Assembly: GCA_963377175.1 (NCBI GenBank)
Contig: CAUJNA010002946.1
Coordinates: 726,764-790,763, forward strand
Length of the DNA stretch: 64,000 bases
Source of the DNA: Effrenium voratum
Lineage: Eukaryota > Sar > Dinophyceae > Suessiales > Symbiodiniaceae
Reading direction: 5' to 3'
Shown: positions 1 to 24,100 of the stretch, one piece after another
Layout of the letters: each line of letters opens with the position of its first letter
Numbering within the stretch: the first letter of the stretch is position 1
Notes under the pieces: generated by a model
The model's database searches: none
What the model was told of the DNA's origin: nothing
Seen by the model: the letters and a program-made list of their open reading frames with translations, nothing else
Program-made: the position numbers and the translations under genes

Positions 1-2809
1 GCCCATGGCTTGTAAATCCAAACTTGGGTGTTTAATAGGGGTCTGGATAAACATCAGAAATTATCCATCCCCGTTGAGTGTCCTCTTTTGGATGATCCTT
101 AAAAACATGTGTAAATGCCAGCCCAGAAGGGAAATATAGTGACAAAGGAGCCTACCCAAAAAGTCAGGGCAAAGAAAAAAGGGGCGATGCCTGCAGTTTG
201 TTCATATTCCATGAGCTGCAAGTGCAGTATTGACGACAAATGGATGGCACTGGCAAATGATCAGGACCAAACTGAAACCAGTATGTCAACCACACTAAAG
301 CCACACACGACACAAATGCTATGGTCAAAACCCTAGCCTGGGAACCGTGCCTTGGGTCCTCATGCGAACTTCAGCCGAAGCGACCAGGGCCCCCCACACC
401 GAGGATGGTGGCCGCTCGCTTCTGCGGCCTGGCCGGCAGTGTGCCGAGCTAAGTGGCAGGAAACTGCCATGGGTTGGGTTTGGACCCCCAAAATGGGCCC
501 GGCTCCTGCTGGTACCGCTGGTACCCCCTTTAAGCCTTTTCACTCACCCGTGTTAGCCCTTGCACAAGTGGCTGGGTATCAAAACCTACGTGAGATATCA
601 ATCATGCTCAAGAGTTCCCACCGCACAGGCGGATTAAGAGCAAAGAAAACAGGCCTGCAAAGGTCGATGCATTGACGCGACGTGAAACCGTGATGACTGA
701 TGCGGTGCAGTGCCAAACAGACTGTTCAAAATAGAGGGGTGGCCAATATAACACCATAATCCCCATTGAGAAAAAACCGCTGCAAAGGGAACCCTTCCGC
801 AACCCAGGGAATGGATTGAGGAGTGCCTTTGAACAGCGCCACCAGACATGATCAGCCAAGCTTTAGCAGCAAACCGCGCAAACAGTCATACCGCACTTAA
901 TGATTAGCTCAACAGCTTTACCAACAAACATATAACGACTGCAGCATGAAACTATTAATTGGCGTTTCTGCACCATGACCAATCAGCAGAAATTATGATC
1001 AAGCAACAGCAACCAAGCTCCACAACTCAAGTCCTGAAGCTCAACTCAAGTCCTGAAGCCAGCCAACTAGGCAAGTGCTGGCGGCAAGAAATACGTCAGC
1101 TTCTTCGACCCGATTTGGGCAACCGCTAACTGGGAACCGCACAGGATGCCACCCTCTTCGTCCATGGCCTCGGATTAAGGCTTGCAACTCGCTAGTCCAC
1201 ACCTGGCAAATCTCAGCGCCAATGCTTTCTGAGATGTGATATTTGCCGCAGACACAGGCTACACAGTCTGAAGATGCGGAAAGAAGCCAGGCTCATTTAT
1301 GCCACTATCCAGCCAGCCATCCCATCCTACTCGATCCCATCCAATCCCATCCCATCCCATCCAATCCAATCCATCCATAATCTCAGGACTCATGCCCGTT
1401 CAGCGCGCTTCGTATGGCTCTTTGCAAGGCAACGCACCACGCAAGTGGGCCGAGGCCATGGCATAGCAAAGCTCTGCCAGCTGATGTGTGCCAAAGGAAT
1501 CCAAACCTTGGCCGCAGCTGGCGGCAAATATCAAATACCGAACGAGGCGAGGGGGCCTGGGGCACCTTGTGTTCGTGTTAAGTTCTGGGATCGATTTGCG
1601 TGTCTCGTTGTTTGATGCTCGGTATCCGTTTGGGAGTTGGTTTTAAAGCAAGCTAACAGAGAGACGAATTTGCGAGGCGCCATATCTGGTATCTGGTTCG
1701 TTGATCCCTTGCTAAAGGATTACTTTGGTGGGACGTGTCATGAGTCATAAGTCCCCCTAAACTCCAAACATCTAAAAGTCTGAGGGTGTCGCTGGGAACT
1801 GCAAAATCCCGAACCCACTTCTACCCTGCAAGGTTTGCCTGAGCTCGCCACTCAGCATCGCCTCCACCGCTTTGCCAGCAGCCTGCCGGAATAGTTGGGC
1901 TGTTGCCGCTCGTTCAAACATGTTGAACCCGCCCAAACGGTTTAAACCACCTCGTTCTGCCTTCCCTCTGGAGGCGGCCAGGGCTAGTTGCTAGTCAAAC
2001 GAACTTCGCACATGACCTGAACGCCCCAATGACGGAAAAAATGCGATGTAGCGCACAACTATACTCAAAGGGGCAGTCATCTTCATCTTCATCCAAGTGC
2101 GGCAGGCCACAATCTGTGTGTTCTTCCCTCGGCACTAGGATCTTGCATTGGAACTGGGTAAGGGCGAAGAAAACGCAGCGCCTACTGTTTGTAGGTGTTC
2201 CTATCTTCGTGTAGTCAATCTCGCTCCTGCCTTGACCCGCCCTAGGGCCGTCGTATAGATGGGTGACCCATCCGATGTCCCGACCTTAAGCTGAGTGGAC
2301 AACCCCCGAAATGGGTAGTTGCCCTTTGGTCTCCCTTCAGAGCCACAAGGCGCCGAACCTCAAAACGACACGCCCACGCAAATGAAACAGCAACTCCGAG
2401 CAACCAGCTCAGGGACACCATGCCAAGCAAACGCCTTGCAACCTCCAAGTCAGGCACGAGCTTCTCATAGTCCTCGACTGCCTGACAGATTCAGAATTGG
2501 CATGGAGGCTGAAGCAAAACTTTCAGCCCCCGCAAATCCGCACGACTACTTTCGGACTCGTACAAACCCAAGCACCACTCGGATTTCTCACGAGCCATGA
2601 CTGAGACTTTCATGGCGTCACGCCTTCTGCACGCTTGCGGGCGTGGCAGTCATCGCCTGCATGGGGAGGATTGCGCAAACATGGGTGGACCTGTGGAGGT
2701 GTCTTTTATTTCAGGGTACCCGTTTCGGGGTGGCTCTAGGCAATATCAACCCAGTTTCTCGTGCAGGAAAATCATGAATATTAAACATTCCACTAGTCGT
2801 GGGTCGTGA
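1..2809. other. No supported gene
   Basis: I see no exon with a recognisable protein, consistent codon bias and splice sites in this stretch. Short open frames exist on both strands (for example minus strand 355-470) but none has a supporting motif. It contains a pyrimidine-rich simple tract at 1317-1378. It is probably intergenic or intronic. Confidence 0.4.
1317..1378. repeat. ATCCC/ATCCA simple repeat
   Basis: Run of about twelve imperfect 5-bp units alternating ATCCC and ATCCA. Microsatellite-like low-complexity sequence. Confidence 0.8.
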
Positions 2810-2969
2810 TCAATGAAAAACCTCGTTCTGGTTCTCAAATACATCAATGTGCTTGGGGCTGGTCTTCTGGCGGATTTCATCGACCAAGAATAGGAACCAA
2901 ACTTGTAGCCAATCCAACGCGGAGGCAGTCAGTTCTGCCAACTTTGGATTCATGCAGAGGATCATGCGA
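2810..2969 (-). CDS. Candidate terminal exon, unidentified protein
   Basis: Minus-strand open stretch beginning after a CAG acceptor (CTCCGCAG) and ending in TGA. It encodes about 52 residues including RMILCMNPKLAELTAS and VDEIRQKTSPKHIDVF. The mixed amphipathic composition looks protein-like, but I recognise no family. It lies downstream, in the same orientation, of another unidentified exon at 3775-3918 and may belong to the same gene. Exon status is inferred only from the frame and the acceptor. Confidence 0.35.
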
Positions 2970-3774
2970 CTGCGGAGCGGTTCTCCTGTTATGGACCCCA
3001 GGAAAAACAATACCCGATGTTTAAATGCATGGCGCGGGGCTCGGGCAAAAATCCAAACCGCGATGAGATCAAAGCCGCCTTGCCTCCGTGGCAGAAAAGC
3101 CCAGGGCGGCAAATTGATGCGCCTCAGAGCGGGCGAAGGGCGTTGCTTTCCGCAAAGCCAAAGGGCGGATTCCAGCGTGTGCCATGAGTTGAGCCAGAGG
3201 GTACCACTGGTGAGAACTGTGCAATTGGCAAGCCCCAAGCAGGCTGTTCAAGGATTCGGAGCAGTCTTGACTGCAACAAGAAGTGCCATTAAGATGTACG
3301 TGCTGGCAAGTGTCCTTCAAACCAAGTATCCAGATTTGTCTGCATGGATGCCGCATCGTTTCCGGTATTGCACCATTTGATGTCTCACCTCAAAATGCCC
3401 CGTGTTGGACCTCAAATACATACCAGCAGTAATTTATTGGGTGCTTCTATTTTGATTACTTCTCTCTTGCTCCCTGCCACACTACCTTGCACATATTTTG
3501 GGATGCAGAGATGTCTTCCGATTGCAATGCTGCTCCTGTTCTTCTGAAGCACAGACCCTTCGTGCGCATGAATGATTTCAACGATCAAGCTTCCCCAAAC
3601 ATTGCTTTAATCGTGACGATCACTCTCCAAATTGGAGAGCTCAAAAAGCTGAAGGTCCGATGTGCCTCTCCAAACCAGGGCGAAACAGCCGCGAATGATC
3701 ACAGGAACAACAGTTCGACCACGCCTCACGCATCTGGGTTCACCGAGGTTCTCCGAAAGCAACGGACACGTTTC

Positions 3775-3918
3775 ACGCGCCGGATCCCTCGGCGAGAGCT
3801 CGGCCCCGGGCGGCCCGCGACACCCGCTGCATGGCCCGCTTCTGGGGGTCGCTGATCGCTTGCAGCTCCGCGTCCGTGGCCTCGGCTCCGGAGCTCGACC
3901 AGGCGTTGCCACGGGCCA
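3775..3918 (-). CDS. Candidate exon, unidentified protein
   Basis: Minus-strand frame encoding about 47 residues with high GC at third codon positions, including GAEATDAELQAISDPQKRAM and SRAARGRALAEG. It ends in TGA, or is spliced at the GC|GTGAAA donor just before it. GC3 here is far higher than in surrounding sequence, the usual coding signature in this window. No family recognised. It lies downstream of the dehydrogenase gene on the same strand. Confidence 0.45.
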
Positions 3919-4847
3919 TTTGGGCCGTCCGTTTTCAGATCCCCTAGTTTAACTGTTCGTGAGTTAAATGGAACCCCCCACTAAACACCAAAAAGCTAAA
4001 AAGTGAAGGGGATGGCCGGGAGCTGACAAGTGAGTTGGTCATAGTACTTGCCAATGGTGAAATAATTCGAAGTCTTGGGTTGAAATATTGGAAATATTGG
4101 CCTCCAGCAGCATTGTGCCCACCAACGAATGAATATGGCCCGAATTCAGTGGCGACCATTTAGTATGGACGAATGTTTGCCGGCTTCTGAGAATTATAAG
4201 GATTGACTCAAGAAGACAACCAGAATGACAACCAGAGAACCCTACCTAGTATTTTGGTGTCTTTCCCAATCAGTCTATCAGTCTGGCTCATATGGACACT
4301 CCTCAAACAAACAGGCAATCAATAGAGGTAGCCTCAAAACTGTGTGTGTGTGTGTGTCATTCTCAAGAACACAACTCAGTTGACATATCCTAAACCATGG
4401 GTCATGTGGGGGAGCTTCATAAATCAGGCCCCAACATGAGCACGAATTCACTCTAGTTTCTTCTTCCCTCAAACGATCCCAAACAGGGAAACCTCAAAAA
4501 AGAAAACACTCGAGTGAGCGATTAGAACACTGACACCTACCGTTTCACATACCTATGTCAGTCTAGGTTGATGCTTTCAGATCTTGTCCATCTACACCGG
4601 TGAACAACACTGCGTCGCCGTCGCCACTGGCAAAAAGCGTGCTCGCCAACCTTCAAAACATAAATATTCACCGCCTTCAGTCCGAAGATACTAAATGCTG
4701 TCGCGTACTCGCCATGAGTATCCATGACACCCAGAGCTCGCACTCCCTTTTCCTCTGCCGCAAAAAAGAAAGAAAGCAAAAAGAACGCGCCGCCCGATGA
4801 AGCCGCCGGCCACCGTTGGGCCGAAGTCGCCGCTCCACACGCGCCCC

Positions 4848-4880
4848 GGAACTCAGCGGAACTCAGCGGAACTCAGTGAC
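4848..4880. repeat. Short tandem repeat beside the dehydrogenase stop codon
   Basis: Three copies of GGAACTCAGC and a degenerate fourth, directly beyond the TGA of the dehydrogenase gene, so in its 3' UTR. Confidence 0.7.
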
Positions 4881-15333
<10,453 letters not shown>

Positions 15334-16399
15334 CGAGCGGAGCGGCGCCGCTGCGCCCCGAAACTGGGACTCTGCGAGCCAAAGGAAACGCCGCTGGACT
15401 GGGATGGCGCGAGAGAGTTTGGATAGGCTCCGGAGAGAGGCCGGGGACTTGCCAACGAGAGTGCCTCCAAAACGAGCACCCAAAGGGAACGTGCACAGGG
15501 GCAACAAGACTGTGCCCCTCATCGGTTTGGACCTGATGGCTGCGTTGCGCATACCCCTCGGCGGCCCCTTTATCGAGAATTGGCAGAATTTCAACCACAG
15601 CAAACGTCCATGCGAAAGTGACACTAAAAGCTGTGTGCGTAACCACAAACACATGCATACAGTAATTGATACATTTGTAGACTTATATACAAATATGCGT
15701 ACATACACGTGTGCGCAATATGTAGATATGTATTCACGTGAATGTTCCGACCATCCTGTCCGCCCCCACCATCCCCAGCATCCCGAACATAGCATCCCGA
15801 CCATCCCAACCGTCCGACCATCCCCAACCCTCCCCGACATGGCAGCGCCGCATCTGTGTTTTCTGAATTTTGCTTGACTGCTTTCTGATTTTGTTTGTCT
15901 GAGTTGCAATCCGTCTCCTGAACTTTGCTTCGCCCGCCAGGAATTGGCCTTCCCTCATTGAATGCAGTTGGTGCTTCCAGAAATGGCAATCGAGCCCCTA
16001 CAAATGCGGGCATCCTTTTGGTTCTCCGCTCGGGGCTAAACGCACGTGCAGCGGAGAGCGAGGGTTGGCTGAGTTGCGGCCTTGTCTTCTCTTTCCAAAT
16101 CTTTCGGACGTGCTGAGGGGAGCGACAAATCCACGCCGTAAGTGAGATTCACAAGCCGTTGACATGGGGCCCTGGAATTCACGGGGTCTCAGGGAGTCAA
16201 CGATGAGGCAAACCCAAATTGCCCAACCACTCAGAGGCGCAATGGGCCCTTGGGGTCAAACAGCTACGCAGCCAGGCGGAAGAAAAAAAAGATGAAACTC
16301 AGCAACCAAACACACTGAGAAAGAAACACCACTCCAACGCTCCATCCTCTCACCACCGGCAGCGAAGCATAGATTCATGTGATTCCCGCCTTCCGCGGT

Positions 16400-16718
16400 G
16401 CAAGTCAAAACTGAACATGGAGCCGACAAAGTCCGATCCCCTCCAAAAGGGACGAAACAGATGTGCTTCTTTGCAGTATTTCCCATTCTCCTCAATTTGC
16501 CTTCGAAGGTCCGCGTTCAGCAGCTGACACAGGTTCCCTGGTTGCATGTACGTGGATCGCTTTGGATCCAAGTCCATCCGGAGAGCTTCAATAAAATAAT
16601 AGGCGGTCCACTTAAGGAAAGCCAAAGAAACCAACGGATAGGCGGCTCGACTGGCCAACGGCGAGAAACGTGCCTTTATTGACCCTTGCACCCAGTTGTC
16701 CAGAGGCTGAATCCTCAC
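16400..16718 (-). CDS. Candidate exon(s), unidentified protein
   Basis: Open minus-strand frame with protein-like composition including RAAYPLVSLAFLKWTAYYFI and QLLNADLRRQIEENGKYCKE. It lies between the dehydrogenase and the kelch membrane-protein gene, in the same orientation. No motif or family recognised, and boundaries unknown. Confidence 0.35.
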
Positions 16719-17099
16719 ATGATGCTCTCATGATCATGAATTAAACATGTGTTTTCAAGTGGCCCTCAAGCCTTGGCCCACCCATTCCCATAATATTTGC
16801 TTTGGTGATGTTTGTGCTGTTTGGTGCTGTTTGGTGCTTTTGGCAGGGTTGCCCTGCAAAGTTGGACATGTTCCTCACTTCACACGGAAAACCTTTTGCG
16901 GGCAACAAATCTACCCTTTTGGAAGGGGGACTCTGCTTTTGCGGAGGGTACAACCTTTTGCGGAGGGGTGTTGGTTTTCTCGCAATGCGAAGGCCTAATC
17001 AGATTCGATGGAGCAACCACGAGATTTCAGAAAACATCAGGCCTGAGAAGCGATCATTTCATGAAATCATTGGCTGCTTCTCGTTCTATACATCGTTTG

Positions 17100-17690
17100 T
17101 AAAACCATTTGGGCAAACAGTATAGCTCACACACCTAAAGTACATAATCCCTAGGATTCACGGCAAGGTTGAAAACCAAATCGTGAAAACGGAAGTCCCT
17201 AACACGGACATGGAAAAATAGGGCTCCCTGGAGAGTGTTTGAGTCCCCTTCGAAGGCTACCAAGTGACCCTTCCCACAGGAGACCGAGGTTCCGTTGGTG
17301 CCAAACGGACGCTATTCAATTTGTTCAGAGTGCAAAGGAGCCTAAACAATGGGCCTTGACCCTTGGCTAGTTGACGGAATTCGTGCCAATGAAACATGCA
17401 TCTCACACCAGTGGGCATCAAAACGCAAAGGATCCGTGTGTTGTTGGCTGATGTTCAAGGGGAACCTGCCGGAAATAGAGAAGAAATGGGCATGACAGGG
17501 CTCCCTACATTTGTCCCGGAAACATCACTCCAGCACTCTCTAGTGATGTTTACTCTCTAGTGATGTTTACACAATCCAGAATGCCCTTTGCCCTTTGGGC
17601 GCCTCGACGCCGTCAGAAGAAGCGCGCCCAACCGCATTTCCGAACACCCTGCTCTTGTGAAACTTGCGGCATTTCATCACCTCTCGCTGA
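17100..17690. other. Gene-free stretch
   Basis: No supported exon. It contains a 17-bp tandem duplication (CTCTCTAGTGATGTTTA twice) near 17538-17572. Confidence 0.4.
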
Positions 17691-17789
17691 TTAGCCCGTC
17701 AGAATGCTCAACGCCGCCCCCAAAGCATCGTCCAACACGGCGGCCGCAGAGGCGGTGACCCGGTTCATCGCCAGGAAGGTGCCCAAACG
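17691..17789 (-). CDS. Candidate terminal exon, unidentified
   Basis: After an ATGTTGCAG acceptor the frame reads RLGTFLAMNRVTASAAAVLD then DALGAALSILTG and TAA, with high GC3. It may be the last exon of the kelch gene to its right or of a separate gene. It does not match the continuation I would expect of that gene's C-terminal domain. Confidence 0.45.
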   Translation of the reverse strand, partial: RLGTFLAMNRVTASAAAVLDDALGAALSILTG

Positions 17790-17932
17790 CTGCAACATCA
17801 AGCCTTGAAGTTGGCGATTGAACACATTCACCTCAGGCTGAAAGATTCACGCAAGTGGGAACCTTTTTGGGCCGTTGAGATGCATGCATAAAAACCACAC
17901 CCGAATCAGATTGGCGTTGGCAACCAAGTCAC

Positions 17933-18163
17933 GTCTTCAATCTTGCTCAGGACCAAATCCTTGTCAGCTGGAAAAGAAGCCTGAGCTTCCCTCACGTCGA
18001 GCTGAAGCAATTTGTCCACGCACTTTTCCCGCGACGATGCAGAATGGGTCTTCACAGACTGATGCAAATGCAGTTTGTCAGCTTCGGCTAGCTCGGCGAC
18101 ACACCACACTCTGGTGAGCAAGGCAAAGTCGACCTCCATTGCCACTACCTGCTCCAAGTGCAC
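17933..18163 (-). CDS. Kelch gene exon 7
   Basis: CTTCAG acceptor, VHLEQVVAMEVDFALLTRVW CVAELAEADK ... QASFPADKDLVLSKIED, then a GAC|GTGACT donor. It continues the conserved cytoplasmic block. Confidence 0.75.
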
Positions 18164-21100
18164 CTGAAGGGTTCTCGATATGGCGTCCGTAGCGGACTTG
18201 TGCTGACCCACACTTTCGTGCCAGTCGTGACAACTGCCTAGTTTGTTTTAACTAGTGAGCTTGCTCAGGGACCTTTCCTGCATTGGTTTCAGTCAAACGC
18301 TGCAATTCATCAATAGCAAACTGACAGGGCCCGAACAACATGCCGAAGGCCAGACCTGCGACTTCTGCCGATGGTGCTGCTTCAAGAATGCCATCATGTC
18401 CTGCAAATGCCCAAACGTTGGTCTGGTGAATCTTTCGCGGAGCACCAACAATTACTTCCTACCTGAATTGTCAAACTCAATGATCCAAAATGTTGTTGAG
18501 CATCTGAGAGTCGTCAAACTTGTTCATCTCACTCAAATCTCCCTCGAAATGCTTGGCTGTTGTGCACCTGCAGATGGCAAATTCATAGCCCCTGGAGTCA
18601 TAGGGTGGTACCCTGGCACAAATTCCTGCGTGCTGATTGACAGAAAACGCGCACACCCAGTATGGAATATCCAGCTTCTTCTTTTGCTGCAACCTGGCGG
18701 ACACTCCTTCAAAGTCCTTGGAAATCAACAACTGCGCGACCATGTCGTAGGTCTCCTCTTCGAGAGCATCCGAGAAAATCGCGCTGATCAAATGGCAGAA
18801 CTTGTTGCCCCAGCTGTGAGTTACCATCTTCTGCGCCAAGCACGGCCTTCCGCCATTGATGCTTGTTGCGTATGCAAATCCCTTGGATCTGCCTTCGTCT
18901 TGGGCGTCATGTTCAACCAAGGAGTGGCCAATTGAAATTGCAAGTGGCACAGGATTAATGGCATGTTCCTCCATATTCTCTGGATCTCCTTTGAAGAAAA
19001 GCCTGATGTCGCCTGATTCCAGAATATCACACGCTTCTCCAAGTGAGTCACACGGAACGACCGAGGCCACCAACGCACCTGCCCCAAGACGGATATCCGT
19101 TTCCCTCGAGCCGTACCAGAATGAAGAGCTAGGCAAGATGCAGAACACTTCTTCTTCCACTCTTGCCTGGTTCTGCGGGCCCCGCACTGCAAAATACAGG
19201 CCTTCTTCTGGCAAAACATCTTGCAGAAGGACGGTCTCACCCCATCCGACAAGTGAGCTTCCACAGCTTCCACCCCTTTTCCAAGGCTTGAGAAGCGGCT
19301 CACCATGCTGACGGCAAACACAAAGCACGCAACAGGGAGAGCATTCGAGGCCAACAGCGCGGTGCACCTGGACGACGAAGGTGCGAGCTTCGCCCAGCCG
19401 CATGGAGCTCGGAATGATGGCGTGCCACACAACATCATGCGTTGTTGAGAAGTTCGGATCCTCCGGTGCGCAAAAAGGCAGTCAAGAAGCATTCAATTGT
19501 TTCTAGGTGTCAAAGGATGCAGAGTTGAACATCCCAAAGATCAAAACTATGCTTTAGACATCAAGCGTCAAAGTGTGGCATCATCTGAGGGTGACACACC
19601 AGATCTGCATAGAAATCAAGCAACTGTCTGAGTGTAAGACCTCGCCCTGCTAGTTCCCGAACTTTCTCGCTCCAAATCGATGACTTGTCTGCTTCATCTT
19701 GAATCTCCGCTTGAAATCCGCCAAACCCGTGAAGATCATCAAAATTCAAACCAAATTTCCTGCAGTCAAGTAGGAACCTTAAACATACAACACTACATTT
19801 ACTTGGCTTCAAATAAGCAACTCAAAGAAAAGAAAGGTTTTCAATCCTCACCGAGCTTCTTTGGGGGAGAGACAATCACCTGGGGCTTCCACACACCGCC
19901 AATCTCCGAAACGATGCCGGAGATGGTGCATGCCAATAATGGCACCAAAAGGAGCTTGCGGACCACTACCTACGTGAGGGAAAATAACCATTTCCACTCG
20001 TCTGATGGGTCGAGATTTGCGAGGAAGGCCATAATGATGAGCATGTGTAGGGCAGTGAGGCAAGAACCCAGAATCCAGAATCTGACATCTTGAAAATGGT
20101 GAATCAACATGTTCCAACTCTGGGCAGCAGGACTATCCACATGCACAAAGCGGCGGAAACCGAGGCATTGAAACAGGCTGCGTGGGATGAAATTCAAAAA
20201 GATGCTGAAGGATGCTACGAAGGTAAGCCAAAGGAAAGAGGTCTGCTCAACGGGGCAGTCTTCAGGGCTTCTGGCAGCAACTGCACTACCATCAACAGAG
20301 AAGAACAAGGCCACAAAAGCAAGCGAGCCAAGGATGCAGTCCATGAAAATCTTGGCACGTTTGGCTGCAGTGAGGTGCAGGTCAAACTGGTGCATCTCAA
20401 AGAGAGGATTTGTAGAGACAAAAGTGGAAAACCAGCAGCGCAAGCGAGATGTGTGAACCTTTACATATGCAGAAGGCAAGTTGTCCTTCACACGCAGAGC
20501 CACTGCTTTCAGGCCAGTAGACTTCTGTAACGCGAGGCTACCTTGGACCCAGCCTTCGGCACCCCATATGTGCTCTTCAATAAAATTGGTGTGGAGCCCG
20601 TGTTGTAAGGACGCTTCTCTCAATGCGTTTTGACAAAGAATGCTTTCCTGCAGCTTGTTGTAAGGCAGCATCTTCTTCAAGGCTTGCATTGCTGCAAGCA
20701 TGTCAGGAGACGGACGTTGGCTCTTGTTCCTTCTGGCACAACCACATCTGCAACGGCAACAGCTCGCTTGAGGAAAAGCCGACGTCTCAGTGAAAAAAAA
20801 CTTGGCCTGCCACAGGTCTCGGTCGTCGCGCATAACGCCAGCAGCCACCACGAGCAACAAGACCGCGCTCAGCGACCACAAGCACAACGAAGGAGGTCGT
20901 GTCCACCAGTCTGGCCGCTCGATGATTTCTCGCATGTTTTCAGGTGACAACACATTGATGTTCGTGCAATCGAGGAGCACATCTACAAAAATGGCGAAAA
21001 TGGAGAGGTGAGATGTAGCACACCACGCGCCTGAAGTGTCAACCCCTCTGAACTGCTCAAGCTCCTCTGCTGTTGCCCAGCGTACACCCTCCGTTGACCA

Positions 21101-24100
21101 ACTTCCGTCTGGGAGCTGATAGGCGCAAAACAACGATGGCTCAGGATTGGCCATCGACAACTTTATAAAGATCGGCTCGGCGGACGTCACATGGACTACA
21201 GACAGGTCGGAGCTAAACCATGAAACGTCCACGGCATCTGTGGCAAAAATCAAAGGATTGCCAGCACTTGACGCTGCCGAAACTCCCTTCCCCATGAGAT
21301 CCTTGCCCATCTCTCCATTGAAGCTCGTGATCACTAGAAAGCCATAGCTGCCATTCTGAAGGGTCTCTGTGGGAATCAATGCAGTAGATGTGCTGCTGTC
21401 AATCGTGTGACTAACCATTGCAAAGCCACTTTCTGGCGATTGGTCCGTCAATTTCACTGCTGTCATTGTGCCAAGCGGAGTCAAGGCTGTTGAGACATTA
21501 TCTGAGCTGAGCTGTGTTACTAAAGACCTGACATTGACCTCAAGGGCTTTGGCAACAACAAAGTTGCCTCCAGTCTCTGGAAGTGTCGCGCCCATGGTAG
21601 CACTGGAACTCGAAGTAGTGCTAGAACTCGGGCTTAAAGTTGAAGAAAGCGAGCTAGTTGTACTAGAGCTTGAACTGGTGCTTGACGTGGTGGTGCTCAA
21701 ACTTGTAGTGCTGGAGGTGGAGCCGGTCGCAGTAGAACTGGTCGTGGTGCTGCTGAAACCTGATGTGGCAGCGCTGGATCTTGACGTGCTAGTGCTGGTG
21801 CTTGACGTGGTCGTGCTGGAGAAGGCAGAGCTGGAGCTGGAGCTGGTCGCAGTAGAACTGGTCGTGGTGCTGCTGAAACTTGTTGTGGCAGCGCTAGAAC
21901 TGGACGTGCTAGTGCTGGTGCTTGACGTGGTCGTGCTGGAGAAGGCAGAGCTGGAGCTGGAGCTGGTCGCAGTAGAACTGGTCGTGGTGCTGCTGAAACC
22001 TGTTGTGGCAGCGCTGGAACTTGACGTGCTAGTGCTGGTGCTTGACGTGGTCGTGCTGGAGAAGGCAGAGCTGGAGCTGGAGCTGGTCGCAGTAGAACTG
22101 GTCGTGGTGCTGCTGAAACTTGTTGTGGCAGCGCTAGAACTGGACGTGCTAGTGCTGGTGCTTGACGTGGTCGTGCTGGAGAAGGTAGAGCTGGAGCTGG
22201 TCTTAGTATAGCTTGATGTTGTACTGCTGGAGCTTGATGTGGCAGTGTTGGAACTGGACGTAGTGCCGGTGCTTGAAGTGGAGCTGGTCGCAGTAGAGCT
22301 TGTTTTGGTAGAACTGGATGTTGACATTGTGGTGGTGGTGCCCTGCAACTGTAAATACCACAAGTCTGAAAGCGCGGACACATCGAAGCCTCCGAACAGG
22401 GCTCGCTCAACTACTCCCATCTCGTTTCGTTCATTTCCCAGACCCTGGGAGGAAACAGTTCGGAAGTGACGGTGTCCGCCGACCTTCTTTTCCAAACAGG
22501 GGAGGTGACTGGGATGGGTGGGGGTGACATTCAACTCCACAAAACAAAACAGGGCAGAAAACCGTTGGTGCTTTTCGCACTGCGGGAGGAAGTTGATTTT
22601 GGACTGGAAATGTGAGTTTCTTGTCTATAAAATCATGTCTTTCGGAATCCAACAGCGGTATCGAGGCCCGCGCGAGACAATTGAGTGATGTCTAGCAGGA
22701 AGAGGCAGGCGGCACTGGGCGAAACAATCCATAATCCTGTGATACTCGCCATACCCTTCGGACTCGGGGCATTCGGCTTTGCACAACCAGTCCTTGGCAA
22801 CCAGTTGGATATAGTTTATGGTAGCGGAGCCGTTTGGCCTGCTGGCCCAGAAGCACGTGAGCGGCATCGCACTGCGGGAGATGAGCGTCTAGGGCTTGGG
22901 GCCTGATCGGCTAGCTTTGGCTTTGGTGCTCCATCCTATCGGCAACTCTGGGAACCTGGTAGTCGACTGCATAGTGATGTTGAAAAGGCCACTAGGATGT
23001 GAAGTTGGCTCAATCGGACCTCGAACACATTGATTCCCACAAGGACTTGCTGAGGGGGAAGGCTGCGAGCGAGACGCACCTCCTGCGGTGCCGCATGGCC
23101 TACGGCAGCAACGTCGACGAGCTCGTGAACCTATTAGTATTTCACGCAGCTGTTCGGGGTCTGTGCTGGCACGGATTGAAATATTGTATGAACGCACGAA
23201 AACAACGCCATGAAAGAATCACGTGTCCGGCACATGCACATACTACGTACGCCCCCTCTGTAGATTCCGATACCCCTGAAAATGGCCGCCCCAACCTCGG
23301 CAGAAGTTCCCGCTTCCCTGCCTCCAAAGAGCCACATGCGATTCTGCGAGTCGCGGGCGACATAACTTCTTTTTCTCGCAGAGGCGGCGGCGCCGGTGGT
23401 GACCTCAGTCCACACCTCACCCCCAGGACCCAGGTAGCGCAGGTCGGCCAGGAAGTCTGACGCTTCCACCGGGCAATTTCTCGGAAATGTCCCATCAACC
23501 CTGAACAAGAACAAATATGACTGAAGCCTCCTTGGAGATATGAAAAAAGAAACGAATTACCAAACAAACTATAATAATCTTCCAGACTTGCTGACTAAAC
23601 TGTTTGAGACTCAAAAGGAGAAGCATCAACGGAACCAAGCCAACACAGGTTGAAGGTCAATCAAAATCCAGGCAAGAAACTGGCACCATTTGTGCCACTC
23701 CAGATCCACATAATCTCAGCTGACCCTGCGACAAACTGAGTGGACTGTCTTCCGTCAGGGGTATTGGCCGCAACAACGGTCGTCCATGTTGCTGCCACTG
23801 TGTCCAACACATGCAAGCCCCCGGAGATGCCGTCTGCATCAGCGCCGCCAAAGATCCACATGCGGTTGCTTGAGTCCATGACCGCAACATGCTCTACCCT
23901 TGGGCTAGGTGGGATACCACTTGTGGAGACCTGGGCCCAATTCTCGGCTAGTGTGTCGAGGAAATACACCTCGTTCACCAGGTCGGTGTTGCTAAGCTCG
24001 CCACCAAAGACCCACATGCGGTCGCTGGAGTCCATGACCGCAGTGTGCTGCTGCCGAGCCGTTGGCGAGGAGCCAGTGGCAGTGACTTCAGCCCAAACTT

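Noticed and set aside
21721..22200. CRISPR-like array
   Set aside because: 120-bp units are contiguous with no spacers and are coding.
21468..22211. Plus-strand open frame of Val/Leu/Glu repeats and a minus-strand Pro/Ala-rich frame over the same region
   Set aside because: Both are other-frame readings of the 120-bp repeats encoding the Ser/Thr stalk. The stalk frame alone is continuous with kelch and membrane segments.
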